39,407 nt of DNA, taken from positions 1 through 39,407 of the forward strand of contig JACRMA010000008.1 in NCBI GenBank assembly GCA_016235085.1, read 5' to 3'. Source of the stretch: Candidatus Zixiibacteriota bacterium. GTDB taxonomy: Bacteria; Zixibacteria; MSB-5A5; WJJR01. The notes beneath the pieces were generated by a model. That model was not told where the DNA came from, ran no database searches, and was given only the letters and a program-made list of their open reading frames with translations. Position numbers and translations under genes: made by a program. This document shows, in pieces, positions 25,440 to 33,699 of the stretch (position 1 is its first letter; every line of letters starts with the position of its first letter).

Positions 25440-26925
25440 TTGGAATCCCGTGTTTGCTGACTGGCAGCTTGATGGTAATTGTGGTCCCCTGTCCCACGAT
25501 GCTGGCAATATCAATCTGCCCGAGATGCACATCAATGATCTTCTTCGCTTGCGCCAGTCCGAGGCCGCTCCCATCTCTCTTGCTGGTCACGAAGGGCTTG
25601 AACACCCGGTGAAGCAGGTCGGGAGGGATGCCCTCCCCCGTGTCGCTCACCGTGATCTGCACCCATTCCGGCGCGGCGGGCACCGGATGGCAGGCCGTGC
25701 TCAACTCGACTTGACCGGATGAAGAGGTCGCTTCCAGCGCGTTGGAGATGATCGCGTACAAGGCTTGCTCCAGCAAGGATTGATCCCCCTTGACCAGCGG
25801 CATCGGGCTGCCCGGGAGAAAGGACAGACGCACGCCGCACCGGTTCGCCATTCCTTGCAGGAGCAATACAACCTCTTCGGCGACCTGATTGATGTCGCAC
25901 GGTGCCATCTCCAATGTCAGCGGCCGGGCAAATCCCAGGAGGCCGGCCACCCATTCTTCCATCTTATCCACGCAATGAATGATATCAGTCAGCGAATCCT
26001 TCAAGGCAGGGGATGATTCTGCGTCGGGGAGCGCGACTTGTGCCATTGCGCGGATACTGGCCAGGGGATTGCGGATGTTGTGCGCCGTATACGCGGCCAC
26101 CTCGCCGATTGCTCCGAGTCGTTCCTGGGCGCGGACTTGCTGCTGCATGAGTGCGAGCGACTCCATCATGTCGCGTAACGCATCGGCGACTTTGCGCCAC
26201 TCGCGTTCCGGCCGGTCGGGGAGGGAGACATTGAGATTACCCGCTCCAATAGCCTCGGCAGCGCGTTCCAAAGCAGTCACTGGGCTCGTGACCCACCGCC
26301 GCAGCAAAAAGAACATCGCCAGCAATTGTGCGGCCAGGATCAGCGCTGCCAGGCTGCTGACCACCACAGTGAAACGCCTCAGCCTCTCGGCTTCCGCGAG
26401 CGTGTGACGGTTGCGTTCCCGGAAGTACTGCTCCAGCACCGCCGCGGCATCGTCCACTTCGTCGACCATTTCACGCAGCCGCGATTCCCACCGCACGCGA
26501 TCGGCGGATCCCTGCACGGCAACTCCATGCGCGCGGGCGTTATCGGTCATCCAGACCAATTCCCGGTATGCCTCATCAAAGCCGCCCAGGTGATCGGTGA
26601 TGACGGCGGAGTCGGGGGATTGCTGCGCGCCCTGGCGCAGCAGAACCATCAGGCTGTCAATGTGTCTCTCGATGAGATTCAATTCAGTGGTCGCGAGTTC
26701 ACCGCCCTCGACGATCTGGCGTCCTTCGTCGATCAAGCGCAGAATATCCCAGCGGAGCTTCTCCGCCAGAAGCCCCTGCTCATAAGTTGCCGACAGCGCC
26801 CCGGCCGTTCCCCGCCAGCGCGTCGCGGTTCCGTAAACCGCGAGTGCGATCAGCGAAACAATCAGGAGCATGCCCGCGTAGCTTACCAGCAGCTTTGTGC
26901 GCAGGCTGACGAATGAAATCTTCAT
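25414..26925 (-). CDS. Membrane sensor histidine kinase with HAMP domain
   Basis: 503 residues. TM1 at 12-32, an extracytoplasmic helical region 33-184 (no known ligand fold evident), TM2 at 185-208, HAMP 209-262, dimerisation/phosphoacceptor region with AHNIRNPLASIRAMAQ (His 282), and a C-terminal ATPase with N box SNALEAT, G1 DTGEGIP, F box KPFVTSKR, G2 GSGLGLAQAKKI. The HNIRNPL form of the H box matches kinases that partner NtrC-type regulators. It autophosphorylates and passes phosphate to the regulator encoded immediately downstream. The gene is divergent from the epimerase gene, sharing a 130-bp intergenic region. No clear ribosome binding site is seen at ATG 26925. Confidence 0.92.
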   Translation of the reverse strand: MKISFVSLRTKLLVSYAGMLLIVSLIALAVYGTATRWRGTAGALSATYEQGLLAEKLRWDILRLIDEGRQIVEGGELATTELNLIERHIDSLMVLLRQGAQQSPDSAVITDHLGGFDEAYRELVWMTDNARAHGVAVQGSADRVRWESRLREMVDEVDDAAAVLEQYFRERNRHTLAEAERLRRFTVVVSSLAALILAAQLLAMFFLLRRWVTSPVTALERAAEAIGAGNLNVSLPDRPEREWRKVADALRDMMESLALMQQQVRAQERLGAIGEVAAYTAHNIRNPLASIRAMAQVALPDAESSPALKDSLTDIIHCVDKMEEWVAGLLGFARPLTLEMAPCDINQVAEEVVLLLQGMANRCGVRLSFLPGSPMPLVKGDQSLLEQALYAIISNALEATSSSGQVELSTACHPVPAAPEWVQITVSDTGEGIPPDLLHRVFKPFVTSKRDGSGLGLAQAKKIIDVHLGQIDIASIVGQGTTITIKLPVSKHGIPNGTDSDHR

Positions 26926-27019
26926 GCGGTCAGAAACGGCTGGCGGGGCGGGCAGCGGCGATCAGGATGGCAGCCATCGAAGTCTGACTCTGGCAGCGGG
27001 CGGCACCATCGCAAATCTG

Positions 27020-27048
27020 TTGACATCCCCCTCAAGCGGCAATTAGTC
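27020..27048 (+). promoter_or_regulatory. Weak sigma70-like promoter of the epimerase gene
   Basis: A perfect TTGACA (27020-27025) lies about 17 bases before an A/T-rich ATTAGTC region with at best 3 of 6 matches to the -10 hexamer, just 8 bases before the ATG at 27056. If real, the transcript would be leaderless or nearly so. No Shine-Dalgarno sequence is visible upstream of that ATG, which agrees with such a reading. Confidence 0.25.
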
Positions 27049-27055
27049 TCCCAGA

Positions 27056-27958
27056 ATGAGCGGACACAAGTGTATTGTCACGGGCGGCGCAGGATTCATC
27101 GGTTCCCACGTCGTCGATTTGCTGATCGAGCTGGGGCACGACGTTGTCATTCTCGACAACCTGTCCACTGGACGGACGTCGAATCTCAATCCCAAAGCGA
27201 CGCTTCACCGCGTGGACATCAGGGATCTGGACACTATTCGTCCTCACTTCAAAGGCTGCCGGTGGGTGTTCCACGCGGCCGCGTGGCCGCGTATTCAGCC
27301 GTCCTTTGACGATCCGGTGACGCACGAACAGATCAATGTTGTGGGAACAGTCAACTGCCTGCTCGCCGCGCGCGATGCCGGCGTGGGCCGTTTCATCTAC
27401 TTCGGCTCGTCGGCGGTCTATGGAACGCCGGACGAGATTCCCACCACGGAGAACGCCGGCATACACTGCTATAATCCATATGCGCTCCACAAGTACAGCG
27501 GCGAGCAGTACTGCCTCATTCTCGGCAGGCATTGGGGCGTCCCTGCGGTATCGCTGCGCATGTTCAACGTGTACGGTCCGCGGTCCTACAACTTCGGACA
27601 ACCCAATTCGGCCTACAGCCCGGTCATTGGGATTTTCCATCACCTGAATAAGCAACGTCAGCCCCTGACCATCACCGGAACAGGAGGCCAGTCGCGGGAC
27701 TTTGTGCATGTCCGGGACGTGGCGCACGCGTTTGTCGCGACGGCAGAGTCGGGCATTTCCTGGGATGTGTTCAACGTCGGCTGCGGGACATCCCACTCGA
27801 TCAATGAAATCGCCAGGCGAATCTCCGACCAGATTGTCTACATTGCGGAGCGGCCCAATGAGGCGGCAATCACGCACGCCGACATCGGAAAGATCAAGCG
27901 TCTCGTCGGTTGGGAACCCAAGATCACGCTGGATAAGGGATTGGACATGCTCGAGTGA
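27056..27958 (+). CDS. NAD-dependent NDP-sugar epimerase/dehydratase
   Basis: 300 residues, extended short-chain dehydrogenase family. N-terminal NAD site VTGGAGFIGSHVVDLL (8-23), the acidic residue after strand 2 (DNLSTG), VFHAAAWPRIQPS, active-site strand FIYFGSSAVYG and the catalytic YNPYALHKYSGE (Tyr-x3-Lys version with an extra His), and the substrate region RMFNVYGPR. It interconverts NDP-sugars (for example UDP-glucose 4-epimerase type or GDP-sugar modifying), using tightly bound NAD. It is divergent from the sensor kinase gene and close to the polysaccharide operon, so it probably supplies a donor sugar; this is context inference. Exact substrate not determinable. Length is normal for the family, with the C-terminus slightly short. 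Confidence 0.9.
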   Translation: MSGHKCIVTGGAGFIGSHVVDLLIELGHDVVILDNLSTGRTSNLNPKATLHRVDIRDLDTIRPHFKGCRWVFHAAAWPRIQPSFDDPVTHEQINVVGTVNCLLAARDAGVGRFIYFGSSAVYGTPDEIPTTENAGIHCYNPYALHKYSGEQYCLILGRHWGVPAVSLRMFNVYGPRSYNFGQPNSAYSPVIGIFHHLNKQRQPLTITGTGGQSRDFVHVRDVAHAFVATAESGISWDVFNVGCGTSHSINEIARRISDQIVYIAERPNEAAITHADIGKIKRLVGWEPKITLDKGLDMLE

Positions 27959-28176
27959 GCGGCAGGAACTTGTGCGGGGCCTTCTGGGACGGCATCATCG
28001 GCATTCTTCGTCCGGCTTTGGCCGCACCCACCAGTCGCACGCGCACCACGCCGAACCATCATAGGTAATTCGCTTCACGACCCCGTTCTCAGCACCCTCT
28101 CCAGACAACACACCGCCAGGATCGAAGATAACAGCGCCGCACACGTGAATGAGGCGAGTGACCACACGGGGCGCTT

Positions 28177-29298
28177 TCAATTGATGGACTTCGAATTGAT
28201 GATGTTTTTCGCCATCTCGATGCTGATCGATTCTTCCGTCAGCACAGGGCGGCTGTATTCGTAATTCAATGCCGCTTCGATCACGAAATGTGATGCCCAT
28301 TCGGGCAATTCGAACGTAAAGTGTTCGGTTCGCGACTCCTTGGGGGCGATCCGATTGTCCGCGAAAACTCGTGTGGCCGATACGAACATCTCAATGACGT
28401 TTTCAATAATGGCTCCGTATTTGTCGCACAGCACTTTCCTGTAAACCTTGCGCCCGGAAGCGATCTCAGCTCCCTGTGGGGTCTTCATGACGACATTCAG
28501 TACGAGTTTGCGGATCGGTATCCCCGTCGGCAGCTTGTGGCCGGACTCGGCATTTGTAATTGTTACCTCAACATTCACGGTGCGTCCGACTCTGGCAGCA
28601 TGGGTTTCCAGCTTGACGGCGTGTGCAAGGTTAATCGCGGAATGACCGCCCCGGAACTCGTGAGCGGTGACATAGTGGTCACTACTGTTCTGATTGTCGA
28701 CCATTTTCAGATCATACATGATCGGCATGTGGCAGTTCTGGCAGTTGACATTATTGTTCGGGTAGGGGGATGCCTTCCACTCGCTGTACGTTTCCAACAG
28801 CATCACTCCATTGACGTTGGCGAATTCGTGACAGCCCGCACAGAACCGGGATTGCCGGTGCAAATCCGACTCCACCACGAGATGCCCGGCCGGCGTTCCT
28901 GGCGGATAAGGCCCGTAGACAGTCCCTGAGGTGTCGAGGTTGTAGTAGTCGTCGTGATTGCCCTCGTTGATCGAGGAGACTGAGTGGCAGAACGCGCAGG
29001 AGATCCCCTCCGCCGCAGCCTGCGAATTGGGATCTGAGTCGTTTTCGATGTACGCGCTGGGAGCATGGCAGCGCAGGCACAGCCGTGTCGAATCCCTGCC
29101 CACATCCAGCATCAGTTTCATGTAGGCAGCCTGAAAAGGCGGATCGGAATACGATTGCCCGTGCAATGAGTGCTTCCACAGTTCGAAGATGTCGCTGTGA
29201 CAGGCCCGACACGCTTTGAACGAAGCCAGCCCTGAGCCGGCGTGCGCGGTCAATGGAATTCCGAGAATCAGCAGGGCGACCAAGATAGAGCGCCACAT
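28177..29298 (-). CDS. Pentahaem periplasmic cytochrome c (c554-like)
   Basis: 373 residues from ATG 29298, with GGGAGGGA just upstream. Signal peptide 1-20 (ends TAHA). Five CXXCH haem motifs: CRACH (30-34), CLRCH (74-78), CAFCH (101-105), CAGCH (153-157) and CQNCH (186-190). The C-terminal 180 residues (from about 195) hold no haem motif and read like a beta-sandwich (VGRTVNVEVTITNAESGHKLP), a shape seen in cytochrome c554/octahaem-like proteins with a C-terminal beta domain. Electron transfer in the periplasm; probable partner of the molybdo-complex. It is the last gene of the operon, 15 bp after the binding-protein gene. Confidence 0.88.
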   Translation of the reverse strand: MWRSILVALLILGIPLTAHAGSGLASFKACRACHSDIFELWKHSLHGQSYSDPPFQAAYMKLMLDVGRDSTRLCLRCHAPSAYIENDSDPNSQAAAEGISCAFCHSVSSINEGNHDDYYNLDTSGTVYGPYPPGTPAGHLVVESDLHRQSRFCAGCHEFANVNGVMLLETYSEWKASPYPNNNVNCQNCHMPIMYDLKMVDNQNSSDHYVTAHEFRGGHSAINLAHAVKLETHAARVGRTVNVEVTITNAESGHKLPTGIPIRKLVLNVVMKTPQGAEIASGRKVYRKVLCDKYGAIIENVIEMFVSATRVFADNRIAPKESRTEHFTFELPEWASHFVIEAALNYEYSRPVLTEESISIEMAKNIINSKSIN

Positions 29299-29313
29299 GG
29301 TCCCTCCCCCGGG

Positions 29314-30435
29314 TCAAAAGGGTGAAATGACATCCTCGTGAATGAATCGATTATCGACGGCTTTCAGAAAATGCACATCTTTGAGAACGTCCCGTTTTTC
29401 GTTGATAGAAATCATCCCCGTCACACCGCGGTATCTGTCGGTGGACACAAGCGCCTGTTGGACGCCATCGCGCGTTATGGTTGTCGCACGACGCAGTGCA
29501 TCGGCCAGGACCATGACCGCGTCGTACCCGAGTGCTGAGACGGCGTTGGGGGGCTCTCCATAGACATGCCGGAATTGGCCTACAAATTGCGAGCCCTTCT
29601 GCAGCTCCAGGGAGAAGTGGCTGCTGATATAGACGTGGCCTGAATGAAGGTTCGAACCGGTCAATCGAAAGAGCTCCGGCGATTCCCAACCGTCGCCGCC
29701 GAGAACGGTCAATGACGATTTGACCGCGGCAAGTTCGTTGATGATCGATGCCGCTTCAGGGTAATAGACGGGGGCAAAGATCAGATCGGGATTCGTCTTC
29801 ACCGCCTGCCGTACCAACTCGTTCGGGCCGAAGGAATCCAGCGTGAAGCCGGCGGAAAAGACCACGACTCCCCCAATGTCCCGGAATTGCGATGTGTAAA
29901 ATTCGGCCAACTTCTCCGAATAGGAGGATCCTTTTTGGTAGATCACCGCGACGCGGTCTGCCCTCAGATGTTTGCGCGAGAACATCGCCAGCGCTTTGCT
30001 TTGCAGAGGATCGGTGAAACAGATGCGGCAAACGTACTCCCCGATCTCCGTCACATAAGGACTCGTTGCCACGGGAAGGACAATTGGGGTCCGGGCCTGC
30101 TGGGCGACGGTTCCCGCTGCTGCCGCGTCCGTCGAGGTGATCGGCCCGACGAGGGCCAGCACCTGCTTCTGGTTCACCAGTTCAGCGGCCACTTCCGCCG
30201 TCGTTGCCGCGTTGCCCGCATTGTCCCGGACGATCAGATTCAGTTTGCGCTCTCTGACGCCTCCGGCGGCATTGATCTGCTCCGTAGCCAGATTGATTCC
30301 CCGCAGTGCCTCGGTCCCGTAGTTCGAGGTTGGACCGCTCAACGGGAGAACGACGCCGATCGAAATGGAGTGTTCCTGCGCCTGGCCAATAGAAGCAGCG
30401 GCCGTGCACACCAGGATTGCCCAAAGACGTCTCAT
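29314..30435 (-). CDS. LivK-type periplasmic ligand-binding protein, no permease nearby
   Basis: 373 residues. Signal peptide 1-19 (MRRLWAILVCTAAASIGQA). Type-1 periplasmic binding fold: SIGVVLPLSGPTSNYGTEALRGINLA near 24-49, NAAGGVRERKLNLIVRD, ALVGPITSTDAAA, then two-lobed alternation to SALGYDAVMVLADAL and VTGMISINEKRDV near the end. Branched-chain amino acid binding proteins of this type normally sit beside LivHMGF genes; none are in the operon. Here it is framed by two cytochrome genes, gaps 32 and 15 bp. It may bind a substrate or redox-active ligand and act as chaperone or signal partner for the sensor kinase encoded further upstream; that role is speculative. Fold assignment is secure. 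Confidence 0.88.
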   Translation of the reverse strand: MRRLWAILVCTAAASIGQAQEHSISIGVVLPLSGPTSNYGTEALRGINLATEQINAAGGVRERKLNLIVRDNAGNAATTAEVAAELVNQKQVLALVGPITSTDAAAAGTVAQQARTPIVLPVATSPYVTEIGEYVCRICFTDPLQSKALAMFSRKHLRADRVAVIYQKGSSYSEKLAEFYTSQFRDIGGVVVFSAGFTLDSFGPNELVRQAVKTNPDLIFAPVYYPEAASIINELAAVKSSLTVLGGDGWESPELFRLTGSNLHSGHVYISSHFSLELQKGSQFVGQFRHVYGEPPNAVSALGYDAVMVLADALRRATTITRDGVQQALVSTDRYRGVTGMISINEKRDVLKDVHFLKAVDNRFIHEDVISPF

Positions 30436-30467
30436 ACTCGGTCCCGCCTTTTCTCACCGGACTACCG

Positions 30468-31643
30468 CTATCGATTTCCGTTTTGGCGAACATACTCCAG
30501 CAGGTCGTTCATCTCGCCGGGCCCGAATCGCGGCCACTCCGTCTTCATGCGTGTCATCATGGCCGCCATCACCTGGCCGCTGTTCCACATTTGCGCCGCG
30601 ATCTCCACTTTGGACCGATCAACGCCCTTCCGCGACAAGCTGAAGGAACTGTCGACTCCCTTCTCACCGAAGTAGTGACACTTCTGGCACCCCTTCTGGC
30701 GGAAGAGCATTTCGCCTCTGAGAGGATCACCCTCTGGTTCCAGGAAGCGAACGAAGTAGAGAAACGCGGTCAGGTCGGCCATTTCGTTGTCTTCGAACGT
30801 CGGCCGCTGGATGCCGAGTTCTTCCATTCGATTCCAGATCACGGGTCCATGGTTCCACATGATCGCGGACACGGAGGTTGCCGACCGGTGGAAGGAGCTC
30901 TTGGTAAGATCAGGGCCGATGGCCCTTCCCGTACCAAAAACCCGATGGCAAGCGATACACCCCTTATCCTCGAATAGTTGTTCACCGATCTGCGGATTCC
31001 CCGGCCGCATAAATACGCGTGCGGGATCAGTGACCGGCGAGGCATCGCGAAGGAATGCCATCAAGTCGGCGATTCCCGCCCCGTCGAAGTGTGGCCAGGG
31101 AATGCCCAACTCATCCATTTTTGCCTTAATGCGGGGACCGTGGTCCCACATCATCTGTGCGAGAAAGATCGGCGACACGTACTTCTTGATCGGCGCAAGA
31201 TCGGGGCCGATGGCCTTGCCAAGGCTGCCGACGCGATGGCAATTCACGCAGCCTTTCTCCGAAAAAACGCGCATGCCATGGCTGATGTCCCCGGGTTTGT
31301 CGAAGTAGTCGATATAGTAAATGTAGGCCGCCAACTCGGTCAAATCACCGCTGGCAAGCGACGGCCGGGGCAGACGCAGATCGGTCATGATTCCGCTCAT
31401 TTGCGGCGAGTGATTCCACATCATCGCAAAGATGTCCAGATGCGAGCGGTCCAGATCTGACCGTGCCAGGTCGGGGCCGAAGGTGCCTCCTTTGCCTTCA
31501 ATGGAGTGACACCGGTCACAGTTCTTCTGTGTGAACAGTGCCGCTCCATGCAGCGGGTCAGCAGGAAGGTCTGCCTGCTTGAGTTCCAGGGCCCATCCTG
31601 TATTGATCAGCAGCAGTAGTGCGATTGGAATCTTGAAGCGCAT
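30468..31643 (-). CDS. Tetrahaem cytochrome c with four internal repeats
   Basis: 391 residues; ATG 31643 follows GAGGGG by eight bases. Signal peptide 1-18 (MRFKIPIALLLLINTGWA). Four cytochrome-c-type domains of about 90-97 residues: CDRCH (42-46), CVNCH (132-136), CIACH (229-233) and CQKCH (319-323). Each is followed by IGPDL or FGPDL (first three; the fourth diverges to SFSLSRK) and by an M-W-N/D-x-G-x motif (MMWNHSPQM, MMWDHGPRI, IMWNHGPVI, MWNSGQVM) whose Met or His could be the sixth haem ligand. The gene arose by tandem duplication of a single-haem unit. It starts 15 bp after the NrfD gene, so its product probably exchanges electrons with that membrane complex. Confidence 0.9.
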   Translation of the reverse strand: MRFKIPIALLLLINTGWALELKQADLPADPLHGAALFTQKNCDRCHSIEGKGGTFGPDLARSDLDRSHLDIFAMMWNHSPQMSGIMTDLRLPRPSLASGDLTELAAYIYYIDYFDKPGDISHGMRVFSEKGCVNCHRVGSLGKAIGPDLAPIKKYVSPIFLAQMMWDHGPRIKAKMDELGIPWPHFDGAGIADLMAFLRDASPVTDPARVFMRPGNPQIGEQLFEDKGCIACHRVFGTGRAIGPDLTKSSFHRSATSVSAIMWNHGPVIWNRMEELGIQRPTFEDNEMADLTAFLYFVRFLEPEGDPLRGEMLFRQKGCQKCHYFGEKGVDSSFSLSRKGVDRSKVEIAAQMWNSGQVMAAMMTRMKTEWPRFGPGEMNDLLEYVRQNGNR

Positions 31644-31658
31644 CGTAATACCCCTCAA

Positions 31659-32981
31659 TCATGTGGGGAGGTACGTCTTGACCCGATCGGCGGTCTCCGA
31701 AACGGAACTTTCACGCCCTTCCTTGATCTCCCATATCGAAACGATGGGAAATATTTTCGTGAATGCCATATAGAGCAAAATGAAGAAGGCGAAGCATCCG
31801 GCGGTGATGGACCACTCCACCCATGTGGGATGATAGATTCCGCGCGGGTAGGGAAGCCGGGGATTGACCAGGGTCGGGACGACAATGGTGAACCGCTCCA
31901 GCCACATCCCAATCGTGATCGCGATCGAGGCGACAACGCATCCCGCTGCTGTCCTGGTCTTCTTCCTGACGAGCACGGCAAGGGGAATCAGAAAACAGCA
32001 GAGAACCATAACCCAGAATTCCGGCGCGAAGTGCCCGGTTAGCTTCGAATAGAACACCGTCATGTGTGTCGGTTCTGACCCATAAAACGTTGTCAGGTAC
32101 TCGGTGAACGTGAAGTAAAACCACAGGAGCGTGAAAACCAGAAGCAGCTTGCCGAGGTTATTGAAGTGGATCTCCTTGATGTATCGTTCCAGGTGGTACA
32201 GTTTTCGGATGAGCGCCATCGCCACAAGAAGCGCGGCCATACCGGAGTAGATTGCGCCGACGACGAAGTAGGGCCCGAATATGGTGGAGTGCCACATGGG
32301 TTGGACGGTCATGCCGAACACCCAGGAGACGACCGTGTGGACTGAGATCGCGATCGGGATGACGAGAATCGCCATGACCGAGATGGCCTTCTCGAGCCGG
32401 TGTTTCTGTTTGTCGGTGCCGGTCCATCCGAAAGACAGCAGCCGGTACAGCCACCGCAGGCGTGTTTTCCGCTCACGCAGAAGCGCGATATCCGGGATGA
32501 GCGGCAAAAGGAGATATGTCGAACTGGCCGTCAGGTAGATGCTGATGCTTGTCACGTCCCACAACAGCGGTGAACGGAATTGTCCGTGCTTCAGGACGTT
32601 CAGCGCCCGGTCGGGCCGGCCCAGGTCGACAATGATATTGAACACACCGAAGAACAGCACGAGAACGGTGATCACCTCCGCTGCTCTTGTGATCGCCCGT
32701 CTCCACTCGGCCTGGCAGAGCCGCAAGATGGCCGAGATCAGGGTACCGGCATGGCTGATACCAATGAAGAATACGAAATTGGTGATGTAGATCCCCCAGA
32801 AGACCGGCCGGTTCATTCCCGTCACTCCGAGCCCGGTGCTCCACTGATGGTACCACACCCAAACCGCGAACATGGCAATCGAGAAAAGGATCGCACAACT
32901 GATGTAGAACCACTTGCCGGTTTTCAGGATCGGGCGAAGGAGCAGCTCCTCATCGAGCTCATTATATTTTGAATCGTCCAT
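31659..32981 (-). CDS. NrfD/PsrC-type quinone-interacting membrane subunit
   Basis: 440 residues. The ATG at 32981 (20 bp inside the end of the iron-sulfur gene, with AGGAGA) is preferred over the longer open frame to 33194, which overlaps that gene. About nine hydrophobic segments can be seen, for example WFYISCAILFSIAMFAVWVW, GIYITNFVFFIGISHAGTLI (with the His of the NrfD family), VLVLFFGVFNIIVDLGRPDR, and FWVMVLCCFLIPLAVLV. The PVFWGIYITNFVFFIGI...HAG signature is typical of the NrfD/PsrC family, which binds menaquinone near the periplasmic side and has no haem. It should anchor the molybdo and iron-sulfur subunits and pass electrons between quinone and the periplasm. Confidence 0.92.
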   Translation of the reverse strand: MDDSKYNELDEELLLRPILKTGKWFYISCAILFSIAMFAVWVWYHQWSTGLGVTGMNRPVFWGIYITNFVFFIGISHAGTLISAILRLCQAEWRRAITRAAEVITVLVLFFGVFNIIVDLGRPDRALNVLKHGQFRSPLLWDVTSISIYLTASSTYLLLPLIPDIALLRERKTRLRWLYRLLSFGWTGTDKQKHRLEKAISVMAILVIPIAISVHTVVSWVFGMTVQPMWHSTIFGPYFVVGAIYSGMAALLVAMALIRKLYHLERYIKEIHFNNLGKLLLVFTLLWFYFTFTEYLTTFYGSEPTHMTVFYSKLTGHFAPEFWVMVLCCFLIPLAVLVRKKTRTAAGCVVASIAITIGMWLERFTIVVPTLVNPRLPYPRGIYHPTWVEWSITAGCFAFFILLYMAFTKIFPIVSIWEIKEGRESSVSETADRVKTYLPT

Positions 32982-33666
32982 GCTTTTCTCCTTCGGTGAG
33001 GTAGAAGACCTTGGGCCGGGTGCCCAGGTCTTCCAAGAGTGTAAAGGCCCGCACCGAGTGTGCCAGCCGGGAAACCTCCGAATAGGGGTTATCGAGATCC
33101 CCGAATGCAATCGCTTTGGCCGGACACGTGTCCTGGCAGGCGGTTGTGAAATCGCCATCGGCGATCTCGCGATTCTCGGCGGCCGCTTTCTCACGGACCC
33201 GCACGAGTCTGTGGGCGCAGAAGGAGCACTTCTCGACGACGCCTTTGGGGCGGACGGAGACGTCGGGATTCAGGTACCTCTTCTCCTCGTCGCGAAACCG
33301 TGGCGGATACCAATTGAAATACTTGGCATTATAGGGGCAGCCGTTCACACAGTACCGGCATCCGATGCAACGGGCATAGATCTGGGCGACGAGACCGTCC
33401 TCATTTTTGTAAGTGGCACCGACCGGGCAGACTTTGGTGCACGGAGGATTCTCGCACTGGAAACAGGGCCGGGGCAGCATCCGTTTTTTGATGTTCGGAT
33501 ACTCCCCCTCCGTGATGGTCAGCATATCCATCCAGAAGATCGATCGGCCGTCGCCGGCAAGCTCCGGACCGGATGCCGGGATGTTATTCTCCTCACGGCA
33601 GGCGGCCATGCACGCTCCGCACGCGGTGCACTTGTCCAGGTCGATCACCATTCCCCAACGCGCCAT
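32962..33666 (-). CDS. Four-cluster [4Fe-4S] electron-transfer subunit (PsrB/NrfC-type)
   Basis: 234 residues. Sixteen cysteines in four groups match four [4Fe-4S] clusters: 13-16-19-23 (CTACGACMAAC), 68-71-76-80 (CFQCENPPCTKVC), 100-103-106-110 (CIGCRYCVNGC) and 147-150-177-181 (CSFC ... CQDTC). This is the ferredoxin-like middle subunit of CISM complexes, wiring the molybdo subunit to the NrfD subunit. No signal peptide: the family is carried to the periplasm together with the Tat-exported molybdo subunit. Gap to the molybdo gene is 33 bp and it overlaps the NrfD gene by 20 bp, so stoichiometric translation is likely. Confidence 0.95.
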   Translation of the reverse strand: MARWGMVIDLDKCTACGACMAACREENNIPASGPELAGDGRSIFWMDMLTITEGEYPNIKKRMLPRPCFQCENPPCTKVCPVGATYKNEDGLVAQIYARCIGCRYCVNGCPYNAKYFNWYPPRFRDEEKRYLNPDVSVRPKGVVEKCSFCAHRLVRVREKAAAENREIADGDFTTACQDTCPAKAIAFGDLDNPYSEVSRLAHSVRAFTLLEDLGTRPKVFYLTEGEKHGRFKI

Positions 33667-33699
33667 TGTCAGTCAATCTCCTGTCTGCGATTGTCGCCT

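Noticed and set aside
25440-25574. Extended start of the activator at 25574
   Set aside because: It would run deep into the kinase gene; the receiver domain starts naturally at ATG 25439.
27032-27877. 281-codon minus-strand open frame
   Set aside because: Antisense to the epimerase, which has complete family motifs; the minus frame has none.
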